Assembly (NCBI GenBank): GCA_030068075.1
Contig: CM057835.1
Location: forward strand, 36,321,715 to 36,385,714
Direction of reading: 5' to 3'
Origin: Paguma larvata
Taxonomy: Eukaryota > Chordata > Mammalia > Carnivora > Viverridae
DNA: 64,000 nucleotides
Shown: in pieces, positions 1 through 11,220 of the stretch
Layout: every line of letters begins with the position of its first letter
Position numbering within the stretch: position 1 is the stretch's first letter
Notes under the pieces: generated by a model
What the model saw: only the letters and a program-made list of their open reading frames with translations
What the model was told of the DNA's origin: nothing
The model's database searches: none
Translations under genes and position numbers: made by a program

Positions 1-520
1 TTCCTGTGATAAATCCCACTTGGTCATGGAGTCATGGTGTACAATCTTTTTTATATGATGCTTAATTCAGTTTGGTAGTGTTTTGATGATGGTATTTTGA
101 GTATGTATTCATAAGGTATTTTGGTCTGTAGTTTTCTTATGATGTCTTTGTCTAATGGTATCGGGGTAATACTGGCTTCATAGAATGAGTTGGAAAGTAG
201 ACCCATCTGTTCTATTTTTGGGGAAGGGTTTGTAAAGGATTGGTGTCAATTCTTCCTTAAAATTTGGTAGAATTCACTAGTAAAGCCATGTGAACTGGAG
301 TTTTGCTTCATAAAGTTTTTTTTTTTATCATTTAATCTCTTTATTTCTTATAGCTCTATTCGGATTTTTTCTCTTTTGTGTGTGTGTGTGTCACTTTTGG
401 TAATTTGTGTCTTTCCAGTATTTTGTTCTTCATTTAGTTTATGTGATTTATTGGCATACATAGTATTTCCCTATATGCCCTTTTATTTCTGAGAGGTTAG
501 AAGTGATATCCCTCTTACAT

Positions 521-634
521 TCTTTTTTTTTTTTAATTAAGTAATTTCTATACCCAACGTGGGGCTCTAACTCACAACCCTAGATCAAGAGTTGCATGCT
601 CGACCAACTGAGCCAGCCAGGCACACACACACCC
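521..634 (-). mobile_element. Short CAN-type SINE, antisense
   Basis: T-rich tail, then TAATTTCTATACCCAACGTG, GGGGCTCTAACTCACAACCC and AGATCAAGAGTTGCATGCTC, ending in AGCCAGCCAGGC. This is the shorter SINE type that lacks the long (GA)n middle. Confidence 0.85.
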
Positions 635-898
635 TTTCTTTCTTGATTTTAGCATTTTGAATTTCTTTTTTTCTTTGTCAGTCTAGCTGAAGTTTTGTCA
701 CAGATCAGTGAAACTTTGAGTTTTGTTAATTTTATTTATTATTTTCTTTTTATTCTCTATTTTATTTATTTCCTTGCTTATCTTTATGATTTTGTTCCTT
801 CACTTGCTTTGGGTTTAGTTTGCTCAGTTTTTTTGTTTGTTTTGGTTTTTTTGGCTAGTTTCTTAAGGTAGAAGTTTAGGCTCTCGATTTGAGATCTT

Positions 899-1093
899 TC
901 TTTTTTTTCAGAGAGAGAGAGCTAACTCATGTGCACAAGTTGGGGAGAGGGACAGAGGAAGAGAGAGAAAGCATCTTAAGCAGGTACCATGCTCAGTGTG
1001 GAACCCAACAAGAGGCTCAATCTCATGACCCTGAGATCATGACCTGAGCTGAAATCAAGAGTCAGATGCTTAACTGAGCCACCCAGGTGTGCC
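899..1093 (-). mobile_element. CAN-type SINE, antisense
   Basis: Poly(T), a GAGAGA tract, GAGATCATGACCTGAGCTGA and the head complement GAGCCACCCAGGTG. Diverged copy inside the antisense L1. Confidence 0.9.
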
Positions 1094-1342
1094 ACTTCTT
1101 TTTTAAATATAGGCATTTACAAGTATAAGCTTCATTCTAAGCCCTGCTCTTGCTGCATCCCATAACCCTTGGTATGTTGTGTTTCATTTTGATTTATGTC
1201 AAAGTATTTTCTAATTTCCCTTATGATTTCTTGTTTGACCCTTTGGTTATTTAGAAGTATATTATTTAATTTCCATATACCATATTTGCGAATATCATAA
1301 ATTTTTTCTGTTATTGATTTCTAATTTTGTTTCATAGTGGTC

Positions 1343-1570
1343 AGATATCTATTTATAGTATGATATATATATAGTATGATTTTAATCTATATATGTAGTA
1401 TATAGATATATATAATATACATGTAGGATGTAGTATCTATAGTACATAGATATATATAGTATGTTAAACAGTAAGTAGTATATATAGTATGATTTTAATC
1501 TATATATATCTATTATATATGTTAATCTATATGTTCATATGTTAATATGGATATTAATATTATGTATAAT
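1343..1570. repeat. AT-rich TATAG/TATATC tandem repeat
   Basis: About 230 bases of irregular TATATAGTATG-like units. TATAGTATGATTTTAATCTA occurs at about 1370 and again at about 1485, so the tract has grown by segmental duplication. It lies inside the L1 relic. Confidence 0.8.
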
Positions 1571-1611
1571 ATAGAAAAATAGTGTGATTTTGATACTGAC
1601 TTCTAAATTTG

Positions 1612-1780
1612 GGGGGAAGACAAGTGGGGGGAGGGGCAGAGAGAGAGAAACAGAGATCTGAGGCAGATTCTGCACTGATAGTCTGATGGTAGCCAGCTGA
1701 CAACTGTCAAACCATGAACTGCGAGATCGTGACCTGAGCCAAAGTCAGATGCTCAACTGACTGAGACACCCCGGTGCCTC
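1612..1780 (-). mobile_element. CAN-type SINE, antisense
   Basis: GGGGGAGGGGCAGAGAGAGA middle, GATCGTGACCTGAGCC and a degraded head complement. The host bases TCTAAATTT are duplicated on both sides. Confidence 0.85.
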
Positions 1781-1985
1781 TTATATCTAAATTTACTGGG
1801 GCTTGTTTTATGCCCTAGCGTATGTTCTATTCGCAGAATGTCCCATGTGCACTTGAGAAGAATGTATATTCTGCTGTTATTGGATGGAATGTTCTGTACA
1901 TATCTATTAGGTCTAGTTGGTTTATAGTCTCGCTTACTTTTTGGCCTTTAAAATTGTGCTTCATTATTTTCTTTTTCTTTTTCAT

Positions 1986-2084
1986 GATTTTTTAAAAAAG
2001 TAATCTCTATAGGCAATGTGGGATTTGACCTCATGACCCCAAGACCCAAAGTCTAGTGCTCCACTGACTGAACCAGTCAGGTGC
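1986..2084 (-). mobile_element. Short CAN-type SINE, antisense
   Basis: AAGTAATCTCTATAGGCAAT, TGTGGGATTTGACCTCATGA and CTGAACCAGTCAGGTGC mark a diverged short-type SINE. Confidence 0.8.
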
Positions 2085-3020
2085 TTGCTTATTTTCAATT
2101 AGCTCTTCTCTCTAAGCATAGTGTGCCTTCCTTTTTTATTTCTATGTATAAATCAAGTAAATGTATTTCATATTAGTAACTGATAATTCCAATTAATGCA
2201 AGTTTTTATAGATTGAATCTTGTCTGCTAACTCTCACTCATGTTGCCTTGTTTCTTACATATTATGTAATACTTGCCAGAGAACTCATGTTCTCTGGAAC
2301 TTAATCCATGAAAATTCTTTAAGACCTGACTTTTGGGTATGTTCTTTCATATTTGGCTTGCTTCTCTGGGTGCCCAAGATTACTTTAACCTTTTAGACTG
2401 ATACTTTTAAAACCTTGCAGGCAGTTGTAATTGAGGCCAAAACTCATATAAATCATGAGTTCTCCTGAGGATTACACATTACCAGAGCAGATCCAATGTT
2501 AAAAAGTCAATATAGCAAGTTTGTCTTTTTCATCAGAGCAAATTTATTTGTAGTTTATCATTACATTGGTGCAATAGTCCTGGGGGTTCCCAGCTTTATG
2601 CAGGGTATCATTCTAGATGCTGCACTTTAGGCAGGCCTTGGATTTTAGCTTCTGAGTTTTGTGCCCTGAAGGGCTATGTGAGGAAAGCTCAAGGTCACTT
2701 AGGTTGGGCAGATGGCCTCAAGGTGAAAGGCCATTTTTCCTATCTGGATTTCAACTTTCATTTCGCTTTTGGCTTGGGAAGCTTTTTTAGTGCAATTCCA
2801 GTGATGCATTTATAAATACATGTTTTAAAAATTTTTATTCAGCAGTTTTAGTTGTTTCTTTGGAAGGGCTATTTAAGGTATATAGTTCATCATACTGCCG
2901 TATATTACCCACTAGTCCTCAGAAGCACAGAGGACTTCTATAATTCAGAGAAAAGGACATATTAAAAAGTTGCTACTGTTGACTACTTTTTTTTTAATGA
3001 GGGTACTTTATTTTATTATT

Positions 3021-3233
3021 TTTTAACTTTATTTATTTTGAGAGAGACAGAGACAGCGCAAGTGGGGACAGGGCAGAGAGAGAGAGAGAGAGAAAGACTG
3101 AGAATCCCAAGCAGGCTCTGCAGCACTAGTGTGGAGCCCGATGCGGGACTCAGACCCACGAAGCCATGAGATCATGACCTCAGCCGAAAACCAAGAATCT
3201 GATGCTTACCCGACTGAGCCACCCAAGTGCCCC
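3021..3233 (-). mobile_element. CAN-type SINE, antisense
   Basis: TTTATTTATTTTGAGAGAGA, GATGCGGGACTCAGACCCAC, GAGATCATGACCTCAGCC and GAGCCACCCAAGTGCCCC. It is followed within 10 bases by a second, truncated antisense SINE. Confidence 0.92.
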
Positions 3234-3242
3234 TTGGCTACA

Positions 3243-3340
3243 TTTTTTTTTTTTTTTAATTTTCAAGTGGGTTCCATGCCCCAATCTGCGGCTTAAACTC
3301 ATGACCTTGAAGTCGAAGAGTCTTGTACTCCTTGACTACC
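3243..3340 (-). mobile_element. Short CAN-type SINE, antisense, degraded
   Basis: Poly(T) then GTGGGTTCCATGCCCCAATC and CTTAAACTCATGACCTTGAA; the head is lost. TTGACTAC occurs before the preceding SINE and after this one, which suggests nested insertion at one site. Confidence 0.65.
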
Positions 3341-3506
3341 TTTTTGCATGCATCTCACAATTTGAAAAGACACCTCCTTAAGAGGAAGAGCTTGGTGGGA
3401 TAACCATTCCCACTGCTCTCACCCGTAGCTCCTCCACTCTTGTGTCCTTTCAGTCTCCTTGGCATCAGTGTCTTGGGTCAGAAATAGAGTATTCCCAAAC
3501 CAGAGA

Positions 3507-4007
3507 TGTGAGAAGTAAGTTGAGATGATTCGTTTTCAGAAATACCAAATAAACCTGCTCGGTCTAGTTAACAATACAACCTATTGGAAATTTATGCGAA
3601 ACCCCCCCCCCCCACACACACAACGGAGTCCCAAACCCTTAGACACTTCACTTCCTTGTTCTTCCCCTCTCCATTTCACTGGCTTATTTTCCCCAGGCTT
3701 TGCAATGAGCATGGACCAAAAAACTGGAGTCTGCGTCACTTCAAGGAATATACATTTGTTCCAATCACACAACTGTTTGCCTTACATGGGCATAGGCAAC
3801 TTCCAGGTAAGGCTGTAACCTCTGTAGTACTCAGCCAGTGAGGAGAGGGACTTACACACTAGGAGATAAATCACCTGCTCTAACTGCCCCGAGTGAGCCT
3901 GTCCATCAGACACCTGCTCTTGTAAGAACATTGATTAAAGCGTCACTTCACTGTGTTCTGAGCCTCTGCATCCCTCCTTCGACGGGATCAGTGCGCTATT
4001 TCTCACA
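3507..4007 (+). mobile_element. Solo LTR of an endogenous retrovirus-like element, plus orientation
   Basis: Bounded by TGTGAGAA and TTCTCACA, the inverted ends expected of an LTR (TG...CA), and about 500 bp long. An ATTAAA polyadenylation-type signal lies near 3933. The same sequence occurs inverted at 5574-6098 with roughly 85-90% identity in the parts I aligned (for example GAGCCTGTCCATCAGACACC in both). No primer-binding site or gag/pol follows, so this is a solo LTR. I cannot name the family. A run of 12 C at 3602-3613 is a local expansion. Confidence 0.75.
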
Positions 4008-5573
4008 GACAGCAGCAGGATGAAAGATAAATGAAGATAAGCAGGAGGAACAGAGTGCCAATCTGAAGGTCAGGAGAAGGTGGACAGTCAGATAAGAGAG
4101 AGGAGGAAAATGTGAACATCAGAGAGAGGGACTAGGGTCATGGCTATGTAGAGTTAGAGTGCCCCAGGACAGCCCTCCAAATATTCGAGGTCAGTTTCAT
4201 GTCTCCTCCACTTCCTTAACCTGTGCCTCTATACCTTTCACATGGTAGTATGAGACCTGCAACTTCGAATGTTGCTAACGGAAGCATACCCACCCTCCCA
4301 CCCTCCGTGGAAGACCATGTCACTCCATTAATGCAGTCAGTCAGCACTGCTCTGGCTCTGCCCATTGATTCATTTTGAACCATCAACTAAAACATTCCAA
4401 TTCTTTCCCAAAATAACATTCATTCATATCTTCCCCATTTCTTATCTTATTAGACGTGTGTTTTTTTTAGAAAAAAAATCTGAATGCATGAACACACATT
4501 TATCACCTCAGTTTGTTAGTTTCATCCTGCCACTCTAACCAAGAAGAACTTTTAGTCCCGATTCTACCTTCATCAGTATTTGTTATTTTCCTTGTCATTT
4601 GCCAATTTGATAACTACTTCACTATCCATCAGTTCAAATCGCTGATAAAATATTTAGCTAGATCAAGGCTTACATTTTGAAATTCCCTTCCAAGTTGACG
4701 TTGATGTATTACTCAATACCCTTTTGGATATGATTGTTCGACCAGTTATTAATCCACCTAGTTGTATGTGTACCCAGAACAGGTCAGCATGGATGTCATG
4801 TATGTTCTCATCAATAGCCTTGTCACAAGTATTTGCTCTGCTGACCTACCAGTATAGCAACCATCTCAAAAGAGAGAAACCAAGACAAGTTCAACAAGAC
4901 TTGCTCTTGGTGCCACCATGTTAGAGCCTAGCAATTTCTGCTGCTTTTTAAAGTGACTCATCAACATCCTTTTATTAATCTAATCTAGAAAATGACCCAA
5001 GATTATCATCAAACTCATCAGTTTAAGGTTTATGGGCTGTGCCTTCTTCCCTCTTTTGAAGTTCAAAAACACCCATTTACACCCATTGAAATGGGTGTAG
5101 CTTACCTGGTTGAGCTCTTATGTCGTGTAGGCAGCTATAAACGGAGGCCTGAAGTACAGGGGCTAAAGCAAAACAGAAGTTTATTTCTCTCTCACAGAAA
5201 AGCTGGGTAAGTATCTCTAACTGTTACGGCAGCTTCATAATAATCATGGACTCTGCATCCTCCTCACCTGCTGCTCTCGCGTTCTTAACAGGTGGCTTCC
5301 ATCTCACAGTTTAAGACAGCTTTACCTGCTCCTTCTCTCTTCCTCATTTTAGCCAGTGGGAAGACAGAAAGGAAGGAAAGGGCATGCTCTTTCTTTTAAT
5401 GTGAACAACTCAGAAAGTGCAGACATCACCTATGGTTTTATTTTATTGGTCACAACTTAATCCCATAGCTACATGTAGCTGGAAAAGAGGTTGGGAAGTA
5501 TTCCTTTTTGTCTTGAATAGCCTAGCCACCTAGGTGATCAACTTACCGTATTTTCCCTGGGTCTTTTCCAGTT
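4008..5573. other. Unassigned DNA between the two inverted LTRs
   Basis: No coding or RNA gene is seen. About 5130-5520 (AGAAGTTTATTTCTCTCTCA, then GGTCACAACTTAATCCCATA) looks like an old antisense interspersed repeat that I cannot name. A perfect 10-bp palindrome TACACCCATTGAAATGGGTG+TA lies at 5078-5099. Confidence 0.5.
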
Positions 5574-6098
5574 TGTTAGAAATAAGTCCATGGACCCAGT
5601 CAAAGGCAGGACGCAGAGACTCAGATCCCAGTGAAGTGAGGCTTTAATCAACGCTCTTGCAAGAGCAGGTGTCTGATGGACAGGCTCACTTGGGGCAGTT
5701 ATAGCGGGCAATTTATCTCCTAGTGTGCAAGTCCCTCCCCTGGTTCCTCATTGACTGAGTACTACAGAGGTTACAACCTGACGTGGAAGTCGCCTATGCC
5801 CACGTAAGGCAAAAAGTAGTGTGATTGGAACAAACGTACATTCCCCAGGGAATGCAGAGACTGTCAGGAACTCTTCCCTTTGTTCTTTGGTGCATGCTCA
5901 TTGCAAAGCCTATGAAAATAAGACCAAGAACAGGAGAAGGGAAGAAGTTCAAGAAGTGAAGTGTCCAAAGATTTGGGACTCCATTGGGGGGAGGGGGGGA
6001 GGTTCATACATATTTCCAATAGGCTATAAACCTATTGTCAATTAGCACAGGTTTTATTTGGTGTTTCTGAAAATGAATCATCTCTCTCACTTCTCACA
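5574..6098 (-). mobile_element. Solo LTR of the same family as 3507-4007, inverted
   Basis: Reverse complement of the plus-strand LTR: CTTGCAAGAGCAGGTGTCTG, GGACAGGCTCACTTGGGGCA and GTACTACAGAGGTTACAACC match in order. The ends are TGTTAGAA and TTCTCACA. Independent small indels make it about 24 bp longer than its partner. Confidence 0.75.
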
Positions 6099-6685
6099 AA
6101 TCCTAGCACTGAATGTCCTGCCTCCTGGGAACTCTCTCAGTCCTGGGCAACGGGAAAGTTGGTTATCCCATACGTAGCTAAAATGTGGAAGTTCTCAAGA
6201 AAGAAGAGGAAAATAGTTCTCAGTGGACTGCTAGGTCTCTTCTTCCTCCCCAATTTGTCTTATGGATCCACTAGTCCTTCCTGTACATGCGGCTGCCTTT
6301 CTTCCTTTTAGTTTGGAGATTTTGCTTCATGAAACAGAGGACTAAAGCAAAATAGGTGTTAAAGAGTCTGCATTATCCTTACGATCTGTTATACTGCATC
6401 TATTATACATTCTCCCTTCTCTTGCCTCTGAATAGTTATTTATAGTCCCTTTTACTGATCTTGGCATTGAAAAAAAGTTGCTCAATTCATAAAAGAATGT
6501 ATAAAAATGGCCAAGAAGCATATGAATAGGTCCTTAACATCATTAGTTATTGGAAAAACTATCTATCCATCTATCCCCTATTCATTCATCCATCCCATGT
6601 TACTTTTCCAGAAGGTTTTACAGATTCTCATTCAATCGGGTTTCTCTAACATTACAATGTTTGTTCACTTTTTCTTTCTTCTCTG
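6099..6685. other. Intergenic DNA, nothing recognised
   Basis: A/T-rich sequence with no convincing gene, repeat family or RNA signature. Confidence 0.5.
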
Positions 6686-7089
6686 ATTTTTTTTTTTAAG
6701 AGAAAGAGAGGCAAGCAGGGAAGAGGGGCAGAGGGAGAGAATCTTAAGCAGGCTCTACACCCAGCATGGAGTCTGACATGGGGCTCGATTTCACAAGCCT
6801 GAGGCCATGACCTGAGCTGAAATCAAGAGTTTGACATTCGGGATTCCTGGGTGGCTCAGTCGGTTAAGTGTCTAGCTCTTGGTTTCGGCTCAGGTCATGA
6901 CCTTATGGTTTGTGGATTTGAGCCCTGCCTCTGGCTCTGCAGCTGGCAGTGTGGAGCCTGTTTGGGATTTTCTTTCTCCCTCTCTCTCTGCCCCTCCTCT
7001 GCTCGCACTGTCTCTGTCTCTCTCAAAATAAATGAGTAAACCTTAAAAAAAAAGTCTGATGCTCAACTGACATAACCACCAAGGTGCCC
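6686..7089 (-). mobile_element. CAN-type SINE, antisense, split by a second SINE
   Basis: Poly(T) and the body are at 6686-6840. The head complement resumes at 7054-7089 (GTCTGATGCTCAACTGAC ... AAGGTGCCC). A complete plus-strand SINE at 6841-7053 was inserted into it, so this copy is the older one. Confidence 0.9.
6841..7053 (+). mobile_element. CAN-type SINE nested in an older SINE
   Basis: Head GGATTCCTGGGTGGCTCAGT, CTCAGGTCATGACCTTATGG, (CT)-rich middle and a CTCAAAATAAATGAGTAAAC tail ending in A9. It interrupts the antisense SINE around it. Confidence 0.93.
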
Positions 7090-7123
7090 TTCTCTGCTAC
7101 CTTTTTGTTTTAGTCAACAATAT

Positions 7124-7236
7124 ATATTTTTTAAGATTTTATTTTTAAGAATCTCTACACACAATGTGGGGCTCAAACCCACTACCCCGAGATCAAGAGT
7201 CACATGCTCTACTGACTGAGCTAACCAGGCAGCCCC
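7124..7236 (-). mobile_element. Short CAN-type SINE with 13-bp TSD
   Basis: AAGATTTTATTTTTAAGAAT, CTCTACACACAATGTGGGGC and ACTGAGCTAACCAGGCAGCC. TAGTCAACAATAT is duplicated perfectly at 7111-7123 and 7237-7249. Confidence 0.95.
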
Positions 7237-7249
7237 TAGTCAACAATAT

Positions 7250-8414
7250 TTTGATTCAAGTTTTATTTCTATTCACTTCCTCTGAATCTTACATTTCCTA
7301 GTTTCCTTCTTTCTGGAGTGTATATTATTTCTTCCAGTGGATCTAGGAATTTTACCTCTTCTCTCAAGTGGCATCAGAATAATATTAACTCGTTCTTTTG
7401 GCAGGGAAATTACGAATGCAGAAACATGAGTATCCCTTTAAGAAGGGAATCGGCTTTTGATGAAGGGGAAGTGAGTCCCGTGACTCTTTGTTTATTCAGG
7501 TGCAGTACAGTAAGTCGCCTGGGCTCCGGGCTCCAGAACATTTCCAACGCGCAGGAGTCACACAGCTCATTTCAAAGCTAGCCCGGGCTGACAAAGATCA
7601 AAGGTCCCTGCAGACAGTGTTCAGCTCTACTCTGGCTTTCCCTTCTGAAGTCATTCGCTTTTTGCTTATCGTCACTCAAGGTCCAAGAAGATGAGGACTC
7701 TCAGATGTGTTACAGAGTCAGCCTTTCTCTTTTACGATGAAACACTATTCTCCTCCATGCACATATGTACCTGGAGGTATATATTGTTGACAATACCTTA
7801 GCCTCACAAAACACCTGCAGTAGTGTGAGAGAATGATAGCCACGTACAGGCAGAGGTCGACACAGGAAGGAAAAGAACGCATTGCTGTTGTGTCTGAGGC
7901 CTGTTCTATCCTGCCTTGTCATAGATTATTTATTGTAGCCCAGACTTTCTCGTTTAATCTTACGCTATCTGGGCTTTTGTCGCTAGTATCCAAAAAAGTC
8001 TTGGGGAGCGGGCGCGTGTCTTGAATGCCATTGGGATCCCTGCCAATGGCAGCCATCCTCAATAACTGGATTTGGAGAAGGCGGGGTCACATCTGGACCC
8101 TCCAGACCTGCGGGCTTGGACTTGGAAACTGAAATGGAAGGGAAGAGAGGAAAGAAGGCAACTCAACCAATAGTTCAGATATGAAAATAGCAGCTTGTTC
8201 CTCCAGACTCCGGGCCAAGGTCAACCTAGTAAACCAAATGATCATCTATGGAAGGCAAAATGAGAACAGTCCTGAGCTTCAAGCAGGCTGCCACTCTCCT
8301 GTTCAAACCCCGCTGACTGCTCCTGTTTGGAGAGGAAGCATCCCCCACAGGTGCTGTTTGCTTCAGCCATCAGAGATTCGCCAACCTGTCTCTGCCTCAA
8401 TAGTCAATGTTTTT
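7250..8414. other. Intergenic single-copy-looking DNA
   Basis: No interspersed repeat is recognised and CpG content is slightly raised near 7500-8110. I see no exon structure or RNA gene. It could include regulatory DNA, but the sequence alone does not show that. Confidence 0.5.
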
Positions 8415-8600
8415 GGGTTCTCAGGTACTGATTCATTTTATTGTATAACAACCATGAGGTAGCTACGATTACTACACCTGCTGTAGAGGTAAGAAGACTA
8501 AGGGATAAAGAGAAGCAGTGACATGTCCAGGTCCTGTGGCTGCTCCCTGGGAGAGCTGGGAAGGAGCCCTGGCAGTCTGGCTCTAGAGCTGGCCCAGCAG
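8415..8600 (-). mobile_element. MIR SINE, antisense
   Basis: TTTTATTGTATAACAACCAT, GAGGTAGCTACGATTACTAC and GAGGTAAGAAGACTAAGG follow the reverse-complement MIR pattern (a 'cattttacagatgaggaaactgag'-like core). Old and diverged. Confidence 0.7.
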
Positions 8601-8701
8601 AGAGATGTACATTCAATATCTCACCAAAAGTCCACGAGAGCTTGCTGTTGACCCAGGGTCTCTCATCACCATTGCCTCTTTATGGATACCTTTCTCTCTC
8701 T

Positions 8702-8906
8702 CTTTTTTTTTTTTTGAATGTTTATTTTTGAGAGAGAGACAGAGTGCAAATGGGGGAGGGGCAAAGAGAAAGGGAGACAGAATCGGAAGCAGGCTCCAGA
8801 CTGAGCTGTCAGCAAAGGGCCCGAAGTGGGGCTCGAACCTGTGAACTGCAAGAGCATCACCTGAGCTGAAGTCAGACACTCAACCAGCTGAGCCACCCAG
8901 GTGCCC
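8702..8906 (-). mobile_element. CAN-type SINE, antisense
   Basis: T14 tail, AATGGGGGAGGGGCAAAGAG, GAAGCAGGCTCCAGACTGAG, GAGCTGTCAGC-like core and GAGCCACCCAGGTGCCC head complement. Little diverged. Confidence 0.95.
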
Positions 8907-9304
8907 TTATGTGTACCTCTTTGAAGTCATAAATACCAGACCAATCTCATGCACTTCTAACTGTTTCCCCTAAAATTCCACTAAATTGTATCTTTTGTAC
9001 TCTTTGACCTAGATCTGCCTGTCTCCCCCATGAAATGCTTAATGATTTTTGAATAATGGGTTTTGCATTTCTGCTGGACCCCACAAAGTATGTAGTTGGT
9101 CTTGTGAACTGCTGAGGCTCACACGTAGGGATGCAGGGAGCAGTGGTGGCTGGGAGTCACATGCAGGCCCGGGAACAAGTAAAGTCAAGTGAACGGCAAA
9201 CACGGAACAGTGAGACCATTCACCCTCTCTGCTGTCCTGTCTTCACAACACAGGTAACCACACATTTAATACATCTCCATATCCCAGTTTTTAAAAAAGT
9301 ATTT

Positions 9305-9487
9305 CTGTATTTTTTAAAAATTCTTTTATTTTATTTGAGAGAGAAAGCACACGCACGTGTGTGTAAGAGTGCACAAGTGGGGGAGGGGGGACCGAGGATC
9401 CGAAGCAAGTTCTGTGCTGAGGAACCATGAGATCATGACCTGAGCTAAAGTCAGTTGCTTAACCGACTGAGTCACCCAGGTGACCCC
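9305..9487 (-). mobile_element. CAN-type SINE, antisense
   Basis: TTTTATTTGAGAGAGAAAGC, GGGGGAGGGGGGACCGAGGA, GAGATCATGACCTGAGCTAA and GAGTCACCCAGGTG. A (CACG/TG)n patch lies near the tail. Confidence 0.92.
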
Positions 9488-9849
9488 CCCTCCCAATTCT
9501 TATCCTAACTTTTTCCAACTTTCATTACCTTATTTGGATTGAAGGAATTCTCAACTCAGTATTTATTTCATTATGTTCTTTTATTCCCATAATCCCTTAA
9601 CTGCCCATTTTTCCTCATTTCTGGTTGGGTCTGTCACCACAACTCCTCCTTCACTGATGAAGTCCTTTTTGGAGAGTTAGAATGGCCAAAATAAAGTCTT
9701 CTAGAAGCTTCTAGAAACCTTTGAGGGTAACTCACAGAAAGGCCCCATCACTCCATAATAAAACCTATTGTTCCATGCACTCTGAAATGTTAGTTCGTTT
9801 TAAATAATGGTAGTCCCTTCCAATCTACTGGAATACTTTTTTATTTTTA

Positions 9850-10077
9850 TTAAAAATTTTTTTTGATGTGTATTTATTTTTGAGAGAAAGAGACAGACAG
9901 ACAGAGCACGATCAGGGGAGGGGCAGAGAGAGGGAGACACAGGATCCGAAGCAGGCTCCAGGTTCCGAGCTGTCAGCACAGAGCCGGACACAGGACTCAA
10001 ACTCACAAGCCTTCGAGCTATGAGATCATGACCTGAGCTGAAGTCGGCTGCCCAGCTGACAGCCACCCAGGTGCCCC
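9850..10077 (-). mobile_element. CAN-type SINE, antisense
   Basis: TATTTATTTTTGAGAGAAAG, CAGGGGAGGGGCAGAGAGAG, GCAGGCTCCAGGTTCCGAGC, GAGATCATGACCTGAGCTGA and AGCCACCCAGGTGCCCC. Confidence 0.95.
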
Positions 10078-10471
10078 AAGACTATCAGATATTTAAGTGA
10101 GCTTCAAAGTGAGTCAGATTGCAAAACAAATTGAAAGGAAGAAAAGGAATCTGAAGAAAAGAGACAACGAAGAAAGCAGTAGACAATTTAAATAAAAAAC
10201 TGTAAATACCATCCTCAAAAACATAAAAAAGGATGTTTCACTCTGAAATAAAAATAGGAGTCTAGGAAAAAGAGGAATGATTAAAGAACAAGAAAGATCA
10301 TTTGGAAATTAAAAATATAACTGTAATATATGAATGTAATAGAATGCATAGAAGATGATGATGTTGAAAAAATCTCTAAGAAGGTAGGTTTAAAAGGCAA
10401 AGATAAAGAAATCAGGAAGGTAGGAGGGATAATATGAGAAAATTGGACACTTAATATAAAAATCCAACATC
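10078..10471. other. A-rich intergenic DNA
   Basis: Strongly purine-biased on the plus strand, with no gene or clear repeat. The 10681-11000 stretch on the far side of the SINE has the same character. Confidence 0.45.
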
Positions 10472-10666
10472 CAGGGCACCTGGGTGGCTCAGTCGGTTAA
10501 GTAAGTGGCTGACTTCAGCTCAGGTCATAATCTCATAGTTTGTGAGTTCGGACCCCACATCTGTGCTGACAGAGTAGAGCCTGCATGGGATTCCTTTTCT
10601 TCCCTTTCCCACTTGCTCGCACATATGCACTGTCTTTCTCTCTCTCAAAAGAAATAGATAAACTTT
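10472..10666 (+). mobile_element. CAN-type SINE with 14-bp TSD
   Basis: Head GGGCACCTGGGTGGCTCAGT through to a TCTCAAAAGAAATAGATAAA tail. AAAAATCCAACATC is duplicated at 10458-10471 and 10667-10680. Confidence 0.95.
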
Positions 10667-11003
10667 AAAAATCCAACATCTGCTAAGAGGAGTTCCAGAA
10701 AACAGAACAAGGAAGCACGAGGGAAGAAATGATCTGAGGACACAGTATCTCTAGATTACATCGGCCAACCAAATAAATGCTCATCCAAACAGATGAAAAG
10801 TCTCACACCGAGGAGGATTATCATGACATCTCAGAACATGAGAGATAAAGAGGAGATTTAGGAGATCCCTAAATCTTCCATGTCGGGATGGGGGGAGGAG
10901 GGGAATCACACAGAAAAAAATGAGAAAAATAAGAATTGGATTTTAGAAAGGTTAACACCAGAGACTGAGAAAACAGGATTTGGTTGGTTGTGATGTTCTC
11001 ATC

Positions 11004-11220
11004 TTTTTTTTTTTTTTTAATGTTTATTTATTTTTGAGAGACAGAGGCACAGCAGGAACAGGAGAAGGGGCAGAGAGAGAGGGAGACACAGAATCGGAAG
11101 CAGGCTCCAGGCTCCGAGCTGTCAGCACAGAGCCCGACGCGGGGCTCAAACTCACAGACCGCGAGATCATGACCCGAGCTGAAGTCCGCCGCCCAACCGA
11201 CTGAGCCACCCAGGCACCCC
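11004..11220 (-). mobile_element. CAN-type SINE, antisense, young-looking
   Basis: Close to consensus: AATGTTTATTTATTTTTGAG, GCTCCAGGCTCCGAGCTGTC, CCCGACGCGGGGCTCAAACT and GAGCCACCCAGGCACCCC. TCATCTTTTTT flanks both ends. Confidence 0.96.

Larger units (their letters stand above)
1..2960 (-). mobile_element. Old L1 LINE relic, antisense (ORF2 and beyond)
   Basis: On the plus strand this reads as reverse-complement L1 ORF2: phrases such as ATAAATCCCACTTGGTCATG, CATAGAATGAGTTGG, GTTCCATGTGCACTTGAG-like and TTCTGCTGTTATTGGATGGA occur in the expected order. About 1-1990 is secure. From about 2100 to 2960 I infer an older L1-derived continuation. Four SINEs and an AT-rich repeat interrupt it. There is no intact reading frame, so this is a dead fragment. 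Confidence 0.8.

Noticed and set aside
3602..3613. Homopolymer C runs (here, and 21419-21433) as possible G-quadruplexes
   Set aside because: Single uninterrupted runs are more likely slippage or sequencing-sensitive homopolymers than designed structures.
5078..5099. Perfect 22-base palindrome as a terminator or operator
   Set aside because: A 10-bp stem with a 2-base centre in AT-rich mammalian intergenic DNA, with no gene next to it. No functional support.
6851..7039. Recurring open frames starting MAQSVK/MAQLVK with a (T/S)SAQVMIS-type motif at many places
   Set aside because: They look like a peptide family but are the CAN-SINE head read in one frame. They are not genes.
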